This document shows positions 59,395-64,000 of a DNA stretch of 64,000 bases, in pieces. The stretch comes from Carex sylvatica (lineage: Eukaryota > Streptophyta > Magnoliopsida > Poales > Cyperaceae), in assembly GCA_964058845.1 (NCBI GenBank), contig CAXKVR010000028.1:248001-312000 (forward strand), in the 5' to 3' direction. Numbering within the stretch: position 1 is the stretch's first letter; the number at the start of each line of letters is the position of its first letter. A program made the translations under genes and the position numbers. The notes beneath the pieces were generated by a model. That model ran no database searches. It was given only the letters and a program-made list of their open reading frames with translations, and was not told the DNA's origin.

Positions 59395-62300
59395 TGTTCT
59401 CGAATTTTAATTTTATGAGGTAAGTGGAGAAAAAATAAATAAAATCTGGTGCATTACTTCATAATTTTATTTACCTGTAATTTAGAGTATTTATAATCAT
59501 TGTAGCCTTTTATCTCAATTCCTTTTCTTTTCCCTCAAACTAGGAAGTAAACCCAAAATAAACAAATAAGGGAGTAGAAACTACAATGCCATCACATTTT
59601 AAATTAATAAAACTAAAGCGAAAACCATAACTACAAATTAGTCATTTGGAAATCTCTCCAATGTCATCAAAAGAACGATACATGATTAAGCAAGCTACTG
59701 TCGTTAATTACCCTGAATTTCTCTGAGTAACCTCCAATTCACCATGATTTGATAGCAAAATATTATCTTAACACAAAAACTATATAGAATGGTTCAAGTC
59801 AAAGTTTATGTTTCTAACTTATTCCTGTCAAGCCACTAAAAATGCTTCGATTTCACACATGCATACACATGTTATTAAAAATTTAAAAATCTGAAAAGAA
59901 CATGAAATTTAGTGTGTTTCAGAGACTCAATGAAGAGGACCAACCGTTTTTTTTTTTTTTTTTTTTTTGCTTAAACAAATGAGAGGGTTTAATTTGTCAC
60001 CACACACCAACCAAACGAGAAAGTATTGCATAGCTTTAACAGAGGAAATTCACTATATATACCTGCCTTTATATTAGAAATAGACCTTCTGGCAATGTGA
60101 CTTTGATGATTCAACATAGATAGAAATTGTGATCTACATATACAATAACATCATGGGTAACTTCATTTGTAACTTTGATGATTTAGCAGACATGATGTTT
60201 TTGTAGATGACGTAACAAGGAGCTATGTCAGCAAAAGTGCATTAGAAATTATGTTGCTTTGAATTTGGAATTGGAATTGGGTACGTTATTGACTGAAGTA
60301 AAATCTTAGTTAGTCTTAGATTAGCATTGTACATTTTTAAGATTAAAAAAAAAAAACAATTCTAGCAAAAGATTGAAATTGGATTGTTAAAAAAGAAGAT
60401 TCATCAAGCTTTCAATAACTTCAATGTCAAGTTTTCAAATTTTATATATGATGACAAGTTTTAAAAGCTACAGGTGAAAAGAAAATAATAAATAAAAATT
60501 GAAATAAGCTTATGTTAAGTATTGAGAACTGATCTTCGATTTAGAACCTGAAGACAATAATATTTTTTATGTGAGAAGTTGCATATTTAAAATATATATG
60601 AAGAATCATTTATGAATATTAAAATATGGATATTTTATCTCTTATCTTTATCATTCAAAATAATTAAAATAATTGAATGATTATATGTACTATCTCAGTC
60701 CTCAGATATGAAAATTGGATCCCAATTAATAAAAATGTTTTAAAAGTCTAAATTCCTGACGAATATCCAATGAGAGTTGCTAGGCTCTTCCTTTTTTTTC
60801 CATCCAAGTTCATGCAATTTCTTCGTTTCTTTAAAAAAAAAATTGTTTGACTTGACTTGTAAGGCAAGGTTGCCAGTTCTGGTTGAATCCTATTTTTGTA
60901 AACAAAAGGAAAATCACGTTAGAAAATTAGATGAACTAAAATTCATGTTAAATTTCCACTGAATGAAATTTCAATTGGGAGTTGGGACTGCATTTTCCAG
61001 TTTATGCCATACATCATTTCTAACTTTTTGACTTCTCTAAAATTTGACTGGATATAATTTCAATTGTGCCAAGCACCCTTCAGTTTGTACTAGATCAATT
61101 CTAATTCTTGACTTTCTGCTTTGATTGGTATAAAATTAACATAATTTGACAATTCTTTGTTCAGTAGGTTAAAAAAAGGTTAGAGGCCTATTAGAAGACT
61201 TAAGAGTCCGTCAATTATATTTACTATTACCGCAAGCAGAGACCAAAGTCATGGTCACATGTTTATGTCATCAAACTTAATTTAAGAAGTTAGGAATTCA
61301 TGAGTCGTCATTGCTGAGATTAAAATTTTTACATACCCACTCAACTATTTATTTAAGAAAAAAAAAACCTTTTGCTTTTACATATTTAATTTTTCTTTTT
61401 CAATTTTCAATAAAAATAATATTGATAATGTTGTTTTAATTTTATGCATGCAACGCAAAGTTAATAGAGTTAGAATAAAAAAGACATGATTCATGTGTTG
61501 TTTGAAATTAAAACAACATTGTCACTATTTTTATTCTCAATTTTAAGACAGTAGGTACGTCCAATGAAAATCGGTCTGATACCCACTCAAAAAAGTCCAA
61601 TTTGCTTAATAATTGGACTGGGAGCTGGTTACTGTTTATTTTTGAACTGAGAGTTCATCTCAGACCCACATATAGTGACTCTGGAAACAGGAGGACAGAA
61701 GATTCGATTCCGTTAAGTAATCCCTAACGCGTCAAATGAGGTTGATTTCCTTTTCGTATCGCTTATGTTTGTCAATTTGTTGATATTTGTCAATGGACTT
61801 CACACGGTTCAAGATTTCCCCCAAATGAAGTTTCGAAGTGTGGCCGTATATAATATGTAGGAATAAACATAGGCATATATGTAGGAAAAATTTAATCTAC
61901 AGCATGTTAGACGCGTCTAATCATGTTGGCAACTAACGAAAGTCAAATTTCAAATCATATAATTATCAAAACCAACCCATATTATTAAATATTATACTAA
62001 ATCAAAAGAATACATCAAATATTTTGTTCGCAAATTAATTTGTTGATTGTATTTCACGCGTTTGCTCGTCAAATTTGTACGCAAATTATTCTTTATATTT
62101 GTAGCATCATTGTAGCATTGTGTCATTAATTAAATTTAACATTTCATGCAATTCAATACGGAAAGCAACCGTAATTCAAGGAACTTAACCAAGTCAATAT
62201 TTAAGGTTTAAATATATTGTTATTAAATCAAATAAATTAATACATCAATTGCCGAGTGATCTTTGACTCGCTATAATGCATGAGGAATTTGCACACCGTC

Positions 62301-62457
62301 TCGGAATCTAATAAGGTATTTTGGATATGTTTGATTGCTCATTAAGAAATGAAATGAGTTGGAACAATTAATTTTTTTATTTCACATTGAAAGAAGTGAA
62401 TACTTCACACTTATTTACATTATTTATGTTTTAACATTTTATTTATTGTGATGGATT
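59395..62457. other. AT-rich intergenic spacer
   Basis: No gene is recognised. A run of T lies near 59947-59967. The short frame near 60777-60962 shows no motif. AT-rich blocks throughout carry no identifiable repeat ends. Confidence 0.4.
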
Positions 62458-62469
62458 AAATTACTTCAT

Positions 62470-62589
62470 TTTTTTTTTTTAAAATCTTCGCAGAGGCTGC
62501 AAAGTTATGAGGAGGAATCGAACTTTCAATTTTTTGGTACAACAACTCTAGAACATTTTCCTAGCCAATTATGCTACCTTTCCTTTCTC
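62470..62589 (-). mobile_element. tRNA-derived SINE with 12-bp target duplication
   Basis: The perfect direct repeat AAATTACTTCAT lies at 62458-62469 and 62590-62601. Read on the minus strand the insert begins GGTAGCATAATTGGCTAGG, an RNA polymerase III A-box. About 35 bp later AAGTTCGATTCC matches the B-box, and the element ends in a run of A (T at 62470-62480). This order (A box, B box, tail, target duplication) identifies a SINE. It is unlike the 14.9-kb fragment in sequence. Confidence 0.85.
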
Positions 62590-62755
62590 AAATTACTTCA
62601 TATTTAAACAGTCATAAAATAAAATAAAAAAACAAATGAAATAAACAATTTAATTCTTTTTAAATTCTTTTTTTTTTGAGAAATCGATAGTGGCTATAAT
62701 GAAAAACTACATGTTTATTACAAACTATCTGTTTATAATAGCAACTATAATGAAA

Positions 62756-63154
62756 GAGTTTGGCTAGTATAACATCAATGTCATTTCAATCTATATAACA
62801 CCAACTCTAAAACATATTAAATCGACTTCAAACGGTAAATCCAAACCGTTCAAACCGATCTACTTCATTAGTTGTGCGTTTACATGCAAAATTTATAACT
62901 TTTCGAATTTATTTAGTATTAGATCAAGCAGTCAAATATGTGAGTTTTTAAGTTAATTTTAATACATTAATTTTTTAATATTTTTACCTCTTGATTTAAT
63001 ACTAAAATAACTCGAAAATATAAAAATTTTGTATGTAAACGCATCACACATAATGTAAATTGGTTTGAACGGTTTGGATTTACCGTTTGAAGTCGATTTG
63101 ATAAATTTTAGAGCTTGTGTTATATAGATTAAAATGATTATACTAGCCAAACTC
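62756..63154. mobile_element. Mutator-type MITE, copy 3
   Basis: The perfect 9-bp target duplication ATAATGAAA lies at 62747-62755 and 63155-63163. The 399-bp element is palindromic with ends GAGTTTGGCTAGTATAA and, read inward, GAGTTTGGCTAGTATAA. It is close in sequence along its length to the copy at 34959-35348 and more distantly related to the UVR8 intron element. The open frame crossing it is an artefact of the palindrome. Confidence 0.88.
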
Positions 63155-63163
63155 ATAATGAAA

Positions 63164-64000
63164 AACAACAAAATCAACCGAATTATTTTTAAATTCAAAT
63201 AACAATCTAACATTACTTCTAGTTTTGATTTAGAGTTCTCAACCCTATTCTTTCTGATTATTTTATAGTATCTGAAAGGAGAGATCGGAGAAATGTTTTC
63301 CCCCAATAATAAATCACACACCACCACATGCTTATGCCGACACCAATTAATATGACATAAAGACATGAGCAACATGCAACATGCAAAACTTTCGGATAAT
63401 AGAGAATAATGCTTAATGACGTGGCAATGACACTGTTATTACTTTTTCTATACAAATTACTAAAGTGCTGATGTGACAATGACATTAGCACACAATTAAT
63501 TAAAAGAAAATACAAGACAGACAGACTATATTTAGTGGCCGGTTTATGAAAAATAAAGGATTTTCACCTCTGGTCAGGAAATTTTACCTTACAACATAAC
63601 ATCAATTTTTTTGCTCAGGTAAAATTCACTGGGTTAATTACAGAAATTTATACAAAGACATGATTGCAGTTCCTTAGGAAGCACCCAATGTTGTTGTCCC
63701 CTCAACAACATGCCAGAATGTTCCAGTCAGAAACCAATTGTTTTAGGCTCTTGCCAAGAAATTTCATAATATCTTAGATCGGTTCCATTCTCTTTAACAA
63801 AAGGTATTAAATTCTCAGAAAAGCAACACGCATCAAATGAGCTAGAATGTTCTGTGCACATTTCTCACCCCCCCCCTACTCTCCAGGAAATTTCCCTTCA
63901 TATCTTTCTTCCTATAATACATATTCCGTAAGATTAACTTAAATCTATAAATATAGATATGATCAAGATTGTCACATTAACAATTTGTTTGAGTTCTTAA
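63164..64000. other. Spacer to window end
   Basis: No gene is recognised. A small TGTTGTTG..CAACAACA hairpin lies near 63688-63712, and a run of C occurs near 63869-63877. Confidence 0.35.

Noticed and set aside
62959..63375. Minus-strand frame of 138 codons near the last MITE
   Set aside because: About half of it is palindromic MITE sequence and the rest is AT-rich spacer; no motif.

Overview
The window is nuclear DNA from a flowering plant, most likely a eudicot. Protein genes have many introns with GT..AG borders and AT-rich introns, the intergenic DNA is AT-rich, and the protein families are plant-specific (SDG8-type CW-SET methyltransferase, UVR8, TCHQD-class GST, WEB protein). The species cannot be fixed from the sequence. 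Exon models were built by hand; for the spliced genes below the summed exon lengths keep one open frame.

Layout. 1-10.2 kb: the 3' part of a histone H3K36 methyltransferase gene of the ASHH2/SDG8 type (+). 11.1-12.4 kb: a two-exon TCHQD-class glutathione S-transferase (-). 12.4-19.6 kb: gene-poor DNA with a retroposon, a SINE-like fragment and diverged tandem repeats. 19.6-23.7 kb: a complete 12-exon UV-B receptor gene UVR8 (+) with a small Mutator-type element in intron 5. 24.2-25.1 kb: a WEB-family coiled-coil gene (-), convergent with UVR8. 25-35.4 kb: a mobile-element cluster holding a 1.0-kb foldback, a 1.8-kb giant hairpin with a perfect 9-bp target duplication, and a terminal-inverted-repeat element split by a 2.5-kb solo LTR. 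36 kb: a small gene of unknown function (+). 38.2-39.3 kb: a three-exon hotdog thioesterase (-) ending in a peroxisomal-type SRL tripeptide. 44.0-46.3 kb: a four-exon 8-oxoguanine DNA glycosylase OGG1 (+). 47.5-48.0 kb: a decayed LINE tail.

48.37-59.39 kb is one 11.0-kb CACTA (En/Spm-type) DNA transposon with both ends and its 3-bp target duplication. It carries two genes on the minus strand: a TNPD/TNP2-type transposase broken only by one in-frame TGA, and an intact 11-exon gene that joins a Transposase_24 domain to a ULP1 (SUMO-protease-like) domain with all four catalytic residues in place. Between them lies a large nested palindrome made of the same GATCGGTT motif that fills the two ends. 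The last 4.6 kb are intergenic, with a tRNA-derived SINE and a second Mutator-type MITE of the family seen in UVR8.

The host genes are unrelated housekeeping, light-signalling and repair genes and do not form a functional cluster. The most unusual content is mobile: the CACTA element with its internal motif palindrome, and several short inverted-repeat elements with 9-bp target duplications, three of them one family.
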